Assembly: GCA_024663395.1 (NCBI GenBank)
Contig: JANFAH010000007.1
Coordinates: forward strand, 372,001-436,000
Direction: 5' to 3'
Origin: Pisolithus tinctorius
Lineage: Eukaryota > Basidiomycota > Agaricomycetes > Boletales > Pisolithaceae
Length of the DNA stretch: 64,000 nucleotides
In this document: positions 46,251 to 57,042 of the stretch, in pieces
Position numbering within the stretch: the first letter of the stretch is position 1
Layout of the letters: every line of letters begins with the position of its first letter
Notes under the pieces: model-generated
The model's input: only the letters and a program-made list of their open reading frames with translations
Databases searched by the model: none
What the model was told of the DNA's origin: nothing
Translations under genes and position numbers: made by a program

Positions 46251-47449
46251 TCTTTCTGTGGCCCTTCTGATCGAAGTCGACAAGAAAAGGACGGAGCGTC
46301 TCGGCCAAGGCGGAAATGTTTTGGTTGAAACCAGGGTGTTGGCAAGTCGGCGTTCCGCGGTGTGTGAAGGACCCTAAACAAGTAGCAGCATCAAACGTTC
46401 AACCACACAGATCGGCCAGGCTGTACTCCATGACGTCGTTCTCACCTCTGAATCCTTGACAATGAGCGACGTTGCTCATAGCCTCATACTTACCCACGCT
46501 GCGCACCTTGGGGTATCCGCCAACATAATACCACCCGAGGATTTTGAAGTTGCCGCAGTTACTGCTAGGCGGGGAACATTGACCGACCGAGCAAGTAATA
46601 CGAAGGTGCTGCGGTACTATACTCTGTCCTTGTTCGCCTCCTAATCCCCGCAGATTGCCGCTCACCACAAACAGGTACTCCGTATTGCCTTTCCATTATA
46701 ATCTATTATTGTAAATTCTCCGGGGAGGAGGGAGGGGGGTGTGGTATGCGACCATTCATTTCCGTGAAATGGAGGACTAAGTTGTATCCATTGCTTTGCC
46801 TGCCATGTTTCGGGGTACTTCGAATATAGTGTTATTGCTGGAAGCTCAGACATGCTGTGGACATGTCTACCCAGGGAACACACACAGAGGAATGGCGAGC
46901 GATACCGGGATCAACGGATGGATTTCACGTGGGCGTAAGGCTTGCAGAAGCAATACATGCCAAAAACGGTCGACAAGATATGAACTATATACTAACCAGG
47001 AGCTCAGTGACACTTGTTTGATCTGGAAGTTCCTCTAGCTGCAGGTGTCTGAGAAGTCCATGCTGGAGATATTTCGGCCGACCTCCACGTTACGAGCGCC
47101 GCCGAGGTTCAGGAGCTCAGGAGTGCAAAGGTTTCGGGACGAACACGTGAATCCAGGAGGGGATTAAGGGAACATGAAAACCCTTTTCCTCGCTCTCATT
47201 CTTCCTTCATTTGTGCTGGACTGGTGGGCGACTCTGGAGTCAGAATGATATGTGGACATGCCGCAATGTACTCATTTAATGCAGGCTAAATGTGACGTAC
47301 TCTGTCAATCTGTTGGCACAGATACTTATCAGGCCCGTCAAAGAGACTTCCATGTCAACAAGGTTCTTAGATCCTTGATGAACACGTGTTGTTCCTCATA
47401 TTAGTCTTTTCCGCCGACATATCATGTCCCGGTACATGCTATCCTCGAA

Positions 47450-48432
47450 GGAGATACCTGTGTGCATACATGCGTCTCAACGGATTGCGAATGTGAGCTG
47501 TAGCGTGAGTTGCGTATCTTTTCAGAGGCTCTTTTGGCTGATTCAAGACGTGTCCGCCCTCGCTGGCAGCAATCGCAAATGCCAATGCAGCGGCGTTGAC
47601 AGAGGATGATTTGAGCTGTCAGGTTCACATCTCGTACCGGTGAGCCGTGATGTGATGGTTCATATCCACCTTCCTGTATGGTCACATCTAGGAGGGTCCT
47701 CCATGATGGCTATTATCCATGAGAGGCATGAGTCAGGATTCCTTGACTTCGAGGGAATTTTTACCTCCTATCGGAGATAGTTCCCTTGGTCTCCCACGTT
47801 TCATAACGGCCCACTCAACAGCCAGTGTACAAACATATGGAAGGCTGGCTTGCGCTTGCTGAAGGTAACCAAGGAATCTTGGAGAGTTGGAGGTGGCCGC
47901 GAGTCGGTACTCCTAGCTGACTTCACACAGATCTCGAGGTCTCACGATAGAATATTTAGACTAGGACGAGGAAATGGAAGTGGAAGTGGATTTTCTGTGT
48001 GTACCATGATGTATTCGACCACGCGTCCGACGGCATGAAAAAATGCGCTGAACCAGTATGTTGGTTCGCCCTCCGTCACCCAGAATATCTTAGCCGAATA
48101 TTACTAGAAGCCTGAGGGGGAGGGGGGGTCACGAACGGTCACGAGTTCGCTTAACCGTGCCACATATAATTTGCCTGCTTACCCCGGACACGTTCCAGGG
48201 CATAAGGGGATTTGCGGCCCCGCGACGCGACAACGTGCCCGCCACTGCTACCCACAGCGGCTAATATGTAGTAGACGGATTGTTTCAACTTTCTGGTACA
48301 TAATCGAGCCTGCGGCAGCAGTCGTTGTTCGGGGGTTGATAACTTGATATCGCCGTTTGCGCCAACTTTGATCCGCGACGGAACAGTATCGAGCGAGGAT
48401 TGCAAGGCCTCCATTCGATCAGGAAGCTTCAC
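47450..48432 (-). other. Unidentified coding-like stretches, possible gene or relic
   Basis: On the minus strand, one frame around 48432-48151 reads MEALQSSLDTVPSRIKVGAN, then GDIKLSTPEQRLLPQARL and QSVYYILAAVGSSGGHV. Another near 47620-47450 reads SSVNAAALAFAIAASEGGHV and NPLRRMYAHRYLLRG before a stop. Amino-acid composition looks coding-like, but I could not connect the stretches with convincing introns or name a family. Chance is possible. Confidence 0.2.
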
Positions 48433-48948
48433 TCATAGTTAAGTTCAGCAGATACCAGAAGGGATTTGGGCCTCGAGGGCCCCAGGCTGCTCTTGCAGGG
48501 TCTCCTCTCCTAATCAGTAATCAGGAATGATCCATGCAAGATATGGATGTACGCACGCGGTCGCCGTTGCCTCTGAGTGTATTATGATTAATTGTGCCCA
48601 GTCCGCGTGATTGCAATGATGTTCACCACATTGGATGGTGTGCAGTTCAGTCTGTGTCCTGGGAGGGAGATAATCGACTGTAGTGTGGTACACCGGGGAT
48701 CTCATCTTTGCTATGGAAGGTGTTGGACCCTCGTCCCAGTTCGGCGATCGGTGGGTCCCATGTTGATCACGGCCAAATGGTTTCGGGTTACAAGTAACTA
48801 TTAGGGTTGTTGTGGGGGCGCATACGTATAATACAACCGCAGCGGACCAGACAGCCAAGAAACACAGCACCAACTGCCAAGGCGTAACCGAGGTTTCCAA
48901 ACAACATGTCCGTGATCTTCGTGTTTCCCGTTCGACACAGTACCCAGC

Positions 48949-51922
48949 ATGAAGGTGAAACCACTTGCACTCGACCAAGTGAGATCGTGTTCACTGCGTC
49001 CTGCAAGGAAGTCAACACTCCCATCCCTGGTCGCCTTTCGAACACCCTTGCTGGCCGGCACACCCTTAACCTCGGCATCTCGCTTGCCAGTTCCAAGCAC
49101 GGCTAGACGTCGCCTCTACTCCACGAATCCCTGCAGTCCAGATCACCGTGATGCGCATGTGCAAAACGCCGCACAGCAGTCGATTTCCAAGAGCGACAAC
49201 AACACCAGCTACTCGTCTGCTGATGATGGGGAGCTGTCGTCTCGAAAACCGTACGTTGGCAGAGGCAGTGTATTTCCATTATCGAACAGCTCCTTGTTCG
49301 ATGCCGCGTTGACTTCCATCGTGGGCCTAGGAATAGGTAAGTTACCTTTCCTTGGTTAGCTTACTGAAGGCAACGCGCGTTTTGCTCTGCCTCTTCTGTT
49401 ACCCGATACGATCTTGGGAGAGAGTGTTTTGGAAGTGGCTGTCACTCTGTGGCACCGGGCCGTTCTGCGCCCTTCTGTGGTGCAAGAATTTCTGGATTCG
49501 CTGAAGGGGTGGAGGCATCCGTAACTCACGACCCTTCGTGAAACCCTCGAAAGGTTTCCAAGACACTGCTTGGGCTGGGACTGGTGTCTGGGTCCATCTC
49601 AACGCCAAAAGATCATAGTGCAGTGTGCTATCGTTCGTTTCCGGGCGTGACTCTGCAGTCCACGTTTGATGTCTACCGAACTTCTCTTGGTTGGTTCACT
49701 TCTATCACTCCCTTGTCATTATCACGGTCACTAGCTCTCCACAAGCAACTCACACGTTCATTTCAGTGTTTCTTGGGGGCATCGCATACATAGCGTGGTA
49801 CAAGAAGAACGTGCTAGACAAGGTCAGGCGACTCCTGTTGGTGTCAACTCGGGACGGATCATTGACTCCTGCAATTAATGTGCTGGTCGTACCACTAGAT
49901 CGAGAAGGCCTTCGATGGAGGCTATGATCCAGTTCTGGCCCTGGCCGACTTTGAGAAGGAAGCGTCTTCAAAGAGTGCCACCGATGAAAACCAATTGATG
50001 GAGCACCTCAGACGGAAGGAACAAGACTGTGTCGATGATATTATCAAGGGTAATACGAGGGGTCATTACTACTTCCTCATAGGACCCAAGGTGTGCCTGT
50101 TTCATTTATTTAGGGACGGGCGTAGATGTGACTTTGTTGCTACATTCTTCAAGGGAGGAGGAAAGTCGACCTTGATTTTGGATGCGATGCGCTCCATACA
50201 AGCGGAAGGGGTGTCGTTTCTGGATGTTCACCCAGACCTCGAAGTTTTCCGTCTGCGCTTGGGCAAAGCGCTTAACTACGAGTTTCACGAAGACTCGCAG
50301 ACTCTTTTATTCCAGAGACGTGATCCCAGGGAAGGTGCGTGATTTTCATACACATACCATGAGTATTGCAAGGGCTGTGCTCATATCATATATTGTGGCA
50401 GCTGGCCCGGCATTAGATATTGAACGAGGTAACACATGATGATGCGTGCCACGTTCTTTGAATGACAAGGTTATAATAAACCGCAGCGTTGAATAAGCTC
50501 GAGAAGGTTGCACTCCGAAAGGCGAGGAAAACTGGCCGACCCATCGTGCTTGTCTTCAACAATGTCCAACACTTCAACAACGACGAGGATGGCAGAAATA
50601 TGCTGTTACAGCTCCAGCAGAAGGCAGAAGCATGGGCAGCGGGTGGTATGTACCACATTACCAGAGTCATATGCTCATATGGACCTGAGATGACCCTTTT
50701 TTGCCACAGGTATTGTCACGACCGTTTTCAGTTCGTAAGGCGCAGTGTTCTTCCGTGACCCTGGCAACATTGAAAGCTCAATATCCGCTGTATTCAGGGA
50801 TGACTTTTGGCCATGCCTACTGATGCGTGAGTTCTATTGCGAATAATTCATGACAGTGCTCCAACGCTCGCTCCAGACAAGGCTGCCAACAGGATGCGTG
50901 TACGCTTTTTAATATCCTATCTCCACAGTCTCTGTCGTCTGACTCATTTCCAAGGTCCTGACGATTGGTGACCTTTCATTTGAAGCAGCCCGTCATGCGC
51001 TTGGTCACATGCGCCTCTCCCAGAGAAAGCCCCAGGCAGACCAGACCACCATTGATCAGGTCGTAACTCTTGTTGGGGGACGTCTATCTTACTTGAGTCA
51101 CATAGCTCGGACAGAGCATATGCTCAAGACCGTCCAGGACGTCGTGGATTGGGAAAGGGAATGGCTCCTCAGTCAAATTGGTCTGATCCCTGATTGTGAT
51201 GACGATGTCATGGACGAGGTGTGTTGTTTCCCCCCCCTCTTGACGGCCTCATGCATGGGTGGGAGGTTGAACACGTGGGTCTATGTAGCAAAAATGGAGC
51301 TCCTGTTCGTGGTTGTTACTCAGGGAGTTCGTGAGATTGTACAAAGAGCGCCAGAAGGAACGCCAGGCTGCTGGACTGCCTTGGGATCCCACGGAGCTGC
51401 CGTCTATACCTTACGTCAGTTCACCACCAATGATTTCGATGTGGGTTCTATTGATTGACAATCGCGACGCGTAGGGACGTTGTCGCCAGATCATGACAAG
51501 AACAGACTTTATCGAAGGTGAGTTGGCTCCCTCTGTAGATTCTATGTCTTATATTATTGGACAGAACTTGATAGGTCAAATATTATCTCGATCGGTGTAA
51601 GCGAAAAGAGTTCATATCCCACCGTGACCTTCCTTGACATTCAACAAATAGGTTAAGCTGGACGTACGCCCTGATTCGATGCTCATCCTACATGCTGCTC
51701 GCGAAGTGGTAGAAGCGGAAGGGTTCGATGATCTCTTACAAAACGTTCGCGATCGGATAGACGAGATTGAAAGTCTACATAGGACAAGGGAGCTAACGGT
51801 ACGTAGAGAAAATAAAAAACCTTCGCTGACAGCATGTTGAGGCCTCCGTGAAGCTCAAGGACTTGAATCCCGGTGATAAGATCAAACTACAAGTGGAGAA
51901 GAGTCCACGTAGATTGTGGTAG
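48949..51922 (+). CDS. Mitochondrial P-loop AAA+-type ATPase, conserved fungal family
   Basis: The N-terminus (MKVKPLALDQVRSCSLRPAR ... STARRRLYST) is a strong mitochondrial presequence. A probable membrane segment FISVFLGGIAYIAWY follows. The ATPase region reads ENQLMEHLRRKEQDCVDDII and HYYFLIGPK, then after a phase-0 intron GGGKSTLILDAMRSIQAEGV, so the Walker A loop is GPKGGGKST. Next are FLDVHPDLEVFRLRLGKALN, LLFQRRDPREG, ALNKLEKVALRKARKTGRPI and VLVFNNVQHFNND, a Walker B-like strand lacking the usual acidic pair. Then QLQQKAEAWAAGG and a helical C-terminal domain with LTIGDLSFEAARHALGHM and VTLVGGRLSYLSHIARTEHM. The last exon ends LQVEKSPRRLW, stop at 51920-51922. Similar fungal proteins carry archaeal-type ATPase annotation; the role is unknown. 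Confidence 0.78.
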
Positions 51923-52378
51923 CTCATTCACTTGTCCCTCCTAGATACAATCATTAGCACGCATTGGCACGCATTCTTCACTCTAATACATATGTGAGGG
52001 CTGCGCAAATGGGACCCACAAAACAGTGGGCACCCGATTTAAACCGTCCATTTCATCCGCCCTCAGTGTGACAACCCGGTGATGGAGACACAGTAGTAGC
52101 AAATATGTAAGTAAGGCAGCACACAAATATTTTATAGAGCAATACAACAAAACCAGCTCGAGCCATCAACCTCGTCTCTCGAAAGTGGCAGAGGTATGCG
52201 GCGTGAAGAGCGAGCGACTTGGACACCAGGTTCTTGTCCGTACAAGTAAGAGGAAAATTTCTACTGCGAGGGTAGTTGGAGGATTGAGTTGGGGAACCAA
52301 ATTAACGGAAAAACCCAACGTATGTCTGCTACGGCAGTCGCACAGTCGCATACCAAGGGCGAGAGACCGAATCTGAAA
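51923..52378. other. Convergent intergenic region
   Basis: Between the 3' ends of the ATPase (rightward) and Nab2 (leftward). No exon or RNA gene recognised. Confidence 0.55.
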
Positions 52379-54492
52379 TCAGACGGCGATCGGGACCGAT
52401 TTCGTCTCGCCCTTGCCCCCAGCTGCAGCCTCGGCCTCAGCGACGGCCTTCTTCTGCACCTCAATATCTTTGATTTGCTTTTCCAACTTATCCTTTACAT
52501 TGCCCGTGCCCTTATTGAACGTCATACTGCGGTGAGGGCTCGGCACGCCTATGCTCCCTGTGGGAGGAGCTGTTACGTTGACCATAGGCGCATGCGCGCC
52601 AAGGCCGCGATGGAAAGTGGAAGGGAGTACCCGTCCCTCTGGGTGCTGGAACGGACATGTTGCTCGTGTGCACGAGGCGCCGAAACGACATGGTTGCGTA
52701 TATTGGGATCGTGGATGGCTGTAAAGACAACCAGGACGTGTGCAGGCAGAGCCAAAGCGACATGGGATGGTGGATGGGTGTGGGTGCGATGGACTAGGGT
52801 GAGCGTGCACCGAAGGAGTCGAGACCGGTTTTTGGGCTTCTGGTGCGGCTGAGAATACGTTAGGAAAAATTATCAGCATGTAGTTCACAAAATACGCACC
52901 TGGATTGTTAACAGCGGGGCTAACGTGCGATTTGATACAGTCTTTGTCCTTGCACTCTTTTCCCTTTTCACATGGTTCTGTACTGAGCACCACTCCACTT
53001 TCAGCAGTGGCAACTGGTGACGGATGCGAAAATCGACACTGAGAATTGGTGCATTTGGTGCCGAATTTGCAAAGCGTTGGGGAAAGAGGCCTGTCAGGGA
53101 GAGCATACGGTATTCGTTGTGGCGTGGCTGGAATTGCAGGAATAGGGGATGTGGACTGTGCCGGCACTGGCACAGGTGCTGCAATAGGTGCAGGCAGAGA
53201 AGTTTCGACGGTAAGAGGGACAGTCTCCTGTTGCGCTTCAGCAGGAGCCGGTGACGACCGAAGATGGTCACCTCGTCCACCACCTCTTCCTCTTCCTCCC
53301 CTTGTAGCACCACCGCGACCACGAACGCCTCCAGCATTCTGTCCGAATGAATGTCCATTCATCCCTCCCGCATACATGGCCATATCACCTTGTTGCATCG
53401 GAAAGCCTCCATTCATGGCCATCATCTGCCCTGTTCCCGGATTCAACATTCCCATTGACGTCGCCATCTGAGCCATGAGTGCCATCTGGTTCATCATCAT
53501 GTCCTGCAGCATTAAGGGATTTGGGCTCATGGCCATTTCCATGCCATTTTGGAACGGCATCATCATGCTTGGATCTGGAGTGCTGCCATTCGTAACAGCG
53601 TCAATACGGGCTTGGATTTCGTCGTTACGTGCGAAGGTTGCATTCCCATTCCTACCGCCCACTCTGTCCAGCAAACTACGACCGGTCGAGTTGCTCTGCA
53701 TCGCACGGGGGCCTGTGGGGAGGTCTGTTCTGCGGGCCTTTGAAGGTCCTTGACCCGTTGGTGACGGAGAACGCGCCGACGCGGTACGTTTTTGGGATGA
53801 AGGGGAGGTAGAAGAAATTGCTGATGCAATAGCTTGTTGATACGGTGGAGCGCCTGGACGGGGAGCATTTGGTGGTCGCCGAGGGGGATCGACTGGGGCA
53901 TGCGGTGGGTCACGGGTCGGCTTAGCTTCTGCGGCGGGCGCAGCAGGCGGAATCGGTATTGACGACGGCCCTTCGGTCTCGGGAACCCCTTTTGCAGCCT
54001 CGATGAACAACCAGTCAGTAAAACTAGGGTCTGCAAATCATGGTCAGAACGTGGTAAAGGACAGATATCACCATGCTACGAACCATAATCCGATCCAATT
54101 ACTGCAGAGAAAGTGAGCGATTCGAAAAAAATACAATTCAATAGACAAACTTACGGTCTTCTAGCTCCGAGGTGATTTGGGCTGTTGGCGAGAAGATAAG
54201 TAGGGAAAACTTGTAGCAAGCAAGAAAAAACCTACCGGGTGTCTTGTTATTTATGATCATGATAGTAATGTATTCCGCCATGACGGGATCTAGACATGTG
54301 GTGAGTACGCAAACTAGCAAGGAGACACAGGAAGGACGTACCGGCATCGGGACTGTAGCCTCTCCTGGTGAGTTCATTTTGGATTGAGTTCTGAGTGTTT
54401 CGTTAGTATAATTTTAATGTCAAATAATAGTTTATTGTACGAACTTGCAATGAAACTGCTCGTTCTGTACCAATGATGAGGCCGAAAGGCAT
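52379..54492 (-). CDS. NAB2: Nab2-type nuclear poly(A) RNA-binding protein (ZC3H14 family)
   Basis: Binds poly(A) tails, limits their length and links mRNA processing to export. The small N-terminal exons give MPFGLIIGTERAVSLQ, QNELTRRGYSPDA and DPVMAEYITIMIINNKTPG, forming the PWI-like N-terminal fold. The main exon starts with DWLFIEAAKGVPETEG, then a Pro-rich region, a Met-rich segment (MMMPFQNGMEMAMSPNPLM), and an RGG-like cluster GRGGATRGGRGRGGGRG. Four CCCH fingers follow: CKFGTKCTNSQCRFSH, CEKGKECKDKDCIKSH, CRFGSACTRPGCLYSH and CRFGASCTRATCPFQH. A short in-frame intron probably lies between finger two and three (around YFVNYMLIIFP). The protein ends in a Lys/Glu helix and KSVPIAV. Finger spacing C-x5-C-x4-C-x3-H is exactly the family pattern. 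Confidence 0.92.
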
Positions 54493-54587
54493 TCTGGACG
54501 ATGTGGTCGACGACGAAGGAGACGGATGACTTGGTTGAAGAGCGAAAGGTTTTCATGACTAAGCGTTATGTACGTATACAGACACAG

Positions 54588-54606
54588 ATTTATTTATTTA
54601 TTTATT
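54588..54606. repeat. (ATTT)n microsatellite
   Basis: About five copies of TTTA, lying at the 3' end of the small leftward frame listed next. Confidence 0.7.
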
Positions 54607-54933
54607 CCTCTCGCCAAATTTCAAACCCTTTTCTGAGTCATCGCTCTCACAAAGATTTGGAGGACTAATAGCCTTTCCCTCTTGGCCATGAAGTACTCGT
54701 ATTAACGTGCGAGGTGTGGGCGCTATGGTATAATGGCGAAACACGTCCTGATAGGTCGAACCTTGTAGGACATTGCGACATGAAGGTGTTACGCTACTGA
54801 CGCTCATGATGACGGAAGCATCAACCAAATCACAGTTGCAGCGCTAACTGGCCACACTGGCCTCGGTGGCACATGCAGGGGGGCGCGGTGGCGGCGCTTC
54901 TCTCGGAGAGGTTCGTTCCGTTCTTTGTGCCAT
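54598..54933 (-). CDS. Small unnamed protein, possible gene
   Basis: Possible first exon MAQRTERTSPREAPPPRPPA from 54933, and a second coding-like block SVTPSCRNVLQGSTYQDVFR continuing HYTIAPTPRTLIRVLHGQEG and ending ESDDSEKGLKFGERNK. The join would need a short intron near 54780-54850 that I could not fix exactly. No family recognised. It fits between Nab2 and the leftward SAP-like gene, all on the minus strand. Confidence 0.35.
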
Positions 54934-55066
54934 TGTCGCCCCAGCGTCCGCCCGTGGACCCAGCTCTTGCACTCTTCTCCCAGCCGCAAGCGTTGGTGGC
55001 CCAGCACTAAAGGTGACGAAGAAAAATCAGCAAATGAGATTGCCGGAGGTGCAAGCCGTGCGGCGC

Positions 55067-56142
55067 CTACATTTCATCTCCGCCTTCTGGTCTAAGGTAT
55101 TTGGCCGGTACCATGGCCTCCCCATACAGCCACTTACGGGGCCATGTCCCTTCAATTTTGTTCCAGTACGTGAAATATGCCTCTATGCGCTCTCGCCTGC
55201 CTCGCTCGCAACGCACGAGATCCCGAATGTCTTGCGTTTGTTTACGTAATTTTGCAGCTGTTTCCCGAAGTCTGGTTATCTCAGCCATCATGATCTGATC
55301 GTTGTTCGATATATGTTGCATAATCTCCACGGCACGCTCAACTTGATCAACACCAGAAGGTAGGGGCGTACACGCCCGAGATGATTGCGGGGTCGCGTAG
55401 GATGGCTGGGTGATGTTCGTCATCTCAGAATCGGTGTCGCTGAATAAATCAGGGTCTAACACCGGTTCTTTCGGGGACACCGCTTCTGCGATGGCTATTG
55501 ATGGTTGAGAGGATTAGCTGACTACTCTAGATCTTGATTGGTGGGCGTACTGGGGTGGGCAGTTTGCTGTTGCAGGGGGTTGGCACTGGCTTCGTTGCGC
55601 TGTGGGGCCGCTGAAGTGTTTGATGTCACTGGAAGAGTTCCTTGGCATGATGGAGTAACCATTCCTGGATCCCTAGTCTGTTGTGACTGTGGCCGGTGTG
55701 CGGTTTCGACAATGAGGGGAGCGAATTGCGATTCTGGTGTCGCTGGAAGTTGCTCTTGTGCAATCTTGGTATGTCTAGCTTTCTTCTTTGGAGGACCTTG
55801 TTCGTGATCATCGTCTGTAGGCCTGTGACTCAGTCGGTTAGAGCACAGTAATTCCGGGAGAAAGCATGATATACCTTGCATTTTTCTTCGGGTGTTCAAG
55901 TTTCAGCAAATTTTGGATGATCTGCTCGCTCTTTACGTTGGCTTTCATACCGCTTTCCTAAGGCGAACCATGAGTACCTCGGAGTACCTCCTCAAGCTGG
56001 CAATGCTCACCTTTGCTAGCTTCTGGAGTTCCGCGCGGGGTAACTTACGGAGGGATGTCTCACGCAATCGCCTGTCGGTCCGTTGCGCGCCCATGCCGGA
56101 TGTTTCACCTGTTGATGTGGTCATAGAAACGAGTTTTGCCAT
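55067..56142 (-). CDS. SAP-like-motif nuclear protein, copy A
   Basis: Multi-exon gene. The first exon has LRKLPRAELQKLAK; after a GTGAGC intron comes ANVKSEQIIQNLLKLEHP. Together these read as a SAP-like helix-turn-helix that is common in mushroom proteins. An exon with PPKKKARHTKIAQEQ gives a basic nuclear signal, followed by a Pro/Gln/Ser-rich linker. A GTACGC...AATAG intron joins HPT to IAEAVSPKEPVLDPDLFSD. The C-terminal part is a coiled coil, VDQVERAVEIMQHISNNDQI then ITRLRETAAKLRKQTQDIRD, ending with FTYWNKIEGTWPRKWLYGEA. The protein is probably DNA- or chromatin-associated, inferred from the SAP-like motif. It points away from copy B, and a tRNA-Leu lies between them. Confidence 0.68.
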
Positions 56143-56559
56143 TTCTCGCGTTTGAGTCGTGATGTAGGGCTAATCTGTATGGTTGATCTGGGGTTATGGA
56201 TGAGAGTGGGGAACAAGATGGGACAGCGAGAATGTTGGCATTTTTATCCTCGTAATTTTTGGCATATGATATACCACCACCCACACGTCGGAGTAGTTAG
56301 GAGAACAATAGCGGACCCACAGGTCAAAGTGGATGACATCTTATCGGACGCAGTATTCTGAAAGTGACGGTCAAAGCAACTCGGCAAATTCCTCTGAACT
56401 ACCTCCGATCTACCATTGATTTCATGTCTGCAGACATTTGCTGGGCAGGTTCGACCTGGTCCTTTACTATGCTGCGCTTAGATTAACACTATATTGTACA
56501 TCGTTGCAGTAGTAACCCCTATAACGAACAAATGTATCGAAAAAAAAAAAGCTGGTGAT
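56143..56559. other. Intergenic region between SAP-like copy A and tRNA
   Basis: Promoter side of the leftward copy A. A run of ten A at about 56541-56550 is the T-run terminator of the leftward tRNA gene. No other feature recognised. Confidence 0.5.
56541..56550 (-). terminator. RNA polymerase III terminator of tRNA-Leu
   Basis: Ten consecutive A on the plus strand, so ten T in the tRNA transcript direction, starting 9 nt after the tRNA 3' end. Confidence 0.85.
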
Positions 56560-56668
56560 GACAAGAGTGGGATTTGAACCCACGCCCTCTTACGAGGATG
56601 AGAAGACCTGAAGAATCAGGCAAGCTTGCGCTTGAGTCACACGCCATAGACCGCTCGGCCATCTTGCC
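56560..56668 (-). tRNA. tRNA-Leu(CAA) with intron
   Basis: Type II tRNA. The acceptor GGCAAGA pairs with TCTTGTC (one G-T). The D arm is GCCGAGCGGTCTATGGC. The anticodon loop contains CTCAAG, giving anticodon CAA. The variable arm is CCTC-GTAA-GAGG. The T arm is GTGGG-TTCAAAT-CCCAC, and the discriminator base is A. Between CTCAAG and TCAGG about 19 extra nucleotides form an intron whose GCTTG can pair with the anticodon region CAAGC, as in other intron-bearing tRNA-Leu(CAA) genes. The anticodon stem TGTGA/TCAGG has one G-G mismatch. Confidence 0.88.
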
Positions 56669-57042
56669 AGCACAACTATACACCTGCTAAGGCATAGATA
56701 AGCCTATAAGGTAGTCATAGTCATAAGTCACTTTGAACCGGTGATTCGATCTGAGGCGCGGAAGGATACTGGAATCGAACTGGTATGGAAATGCGACCTT
56801 AAACGAGGGGTGGCGTGAGCGGACCGAGACCATGGCGTAGTAATCGGGAACAATAAGGATGTGACCCCTGAAAAACCCACTTTCCACCGACTTGCTTTGT
56901 TCTTCGGGCTTTGACAGCACAGCAACCATGTCGGTAGCTGACACCGTTGGGCCATCGCATTAGTCCTTTAAGGGATCGGAGAAAAGAACCATGTATCGTT
57001 TCCCTTACCCCATCGCTGTATACTACCTACCAAGACCACATC
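56669..57042. other. Intergenic region between tRNA and SAP-like copy B
   Basis: Promoter of the rightward copy B and upstream side of the leftward tRNA. A leftward frame of 85 codons here has no recognisable similarity. Confidence 0.5.

Larger units (their letters stand above)
42506..48948. other. Gene-poor region of 6.4 kb upstream of the cyclin
   Basis: No gene of a known family recognised. The stretch just upstream of the cyclin is its promoter and leader. A rightward frame of 168 codons at 44650-45156 and two leftward coding-like stretches at 47450-47620 and 48151-48432 are open but unidentified. Two hairpins at 46.1 kb are listed separately. No transposon motif recognised. Confidence 0.4.

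Noticed and set aside
34658..48948. Possible retrotransposon remnants
   Set aside because: I looked for reverse transcriptase, integrase and transposase motifs and for long terminal repeats and saw none by eye. A computed repeat search would be needed to decide.
48514..48978. Leftward frame of 154 codons with a hydrophobic segment, head-to-head with the P-loop ATPase
   Set aside because: It overlaps the presequence exon of the ATPase, and the hydrophobic stretch appears in more than one frame, which suggests base composition rather than a real helix.
56687..56944. Leftward frame of 85 codons between the tRNA and SAP-like copy B
   Set aside because: It fills the promoter of copy B and has no family signal.
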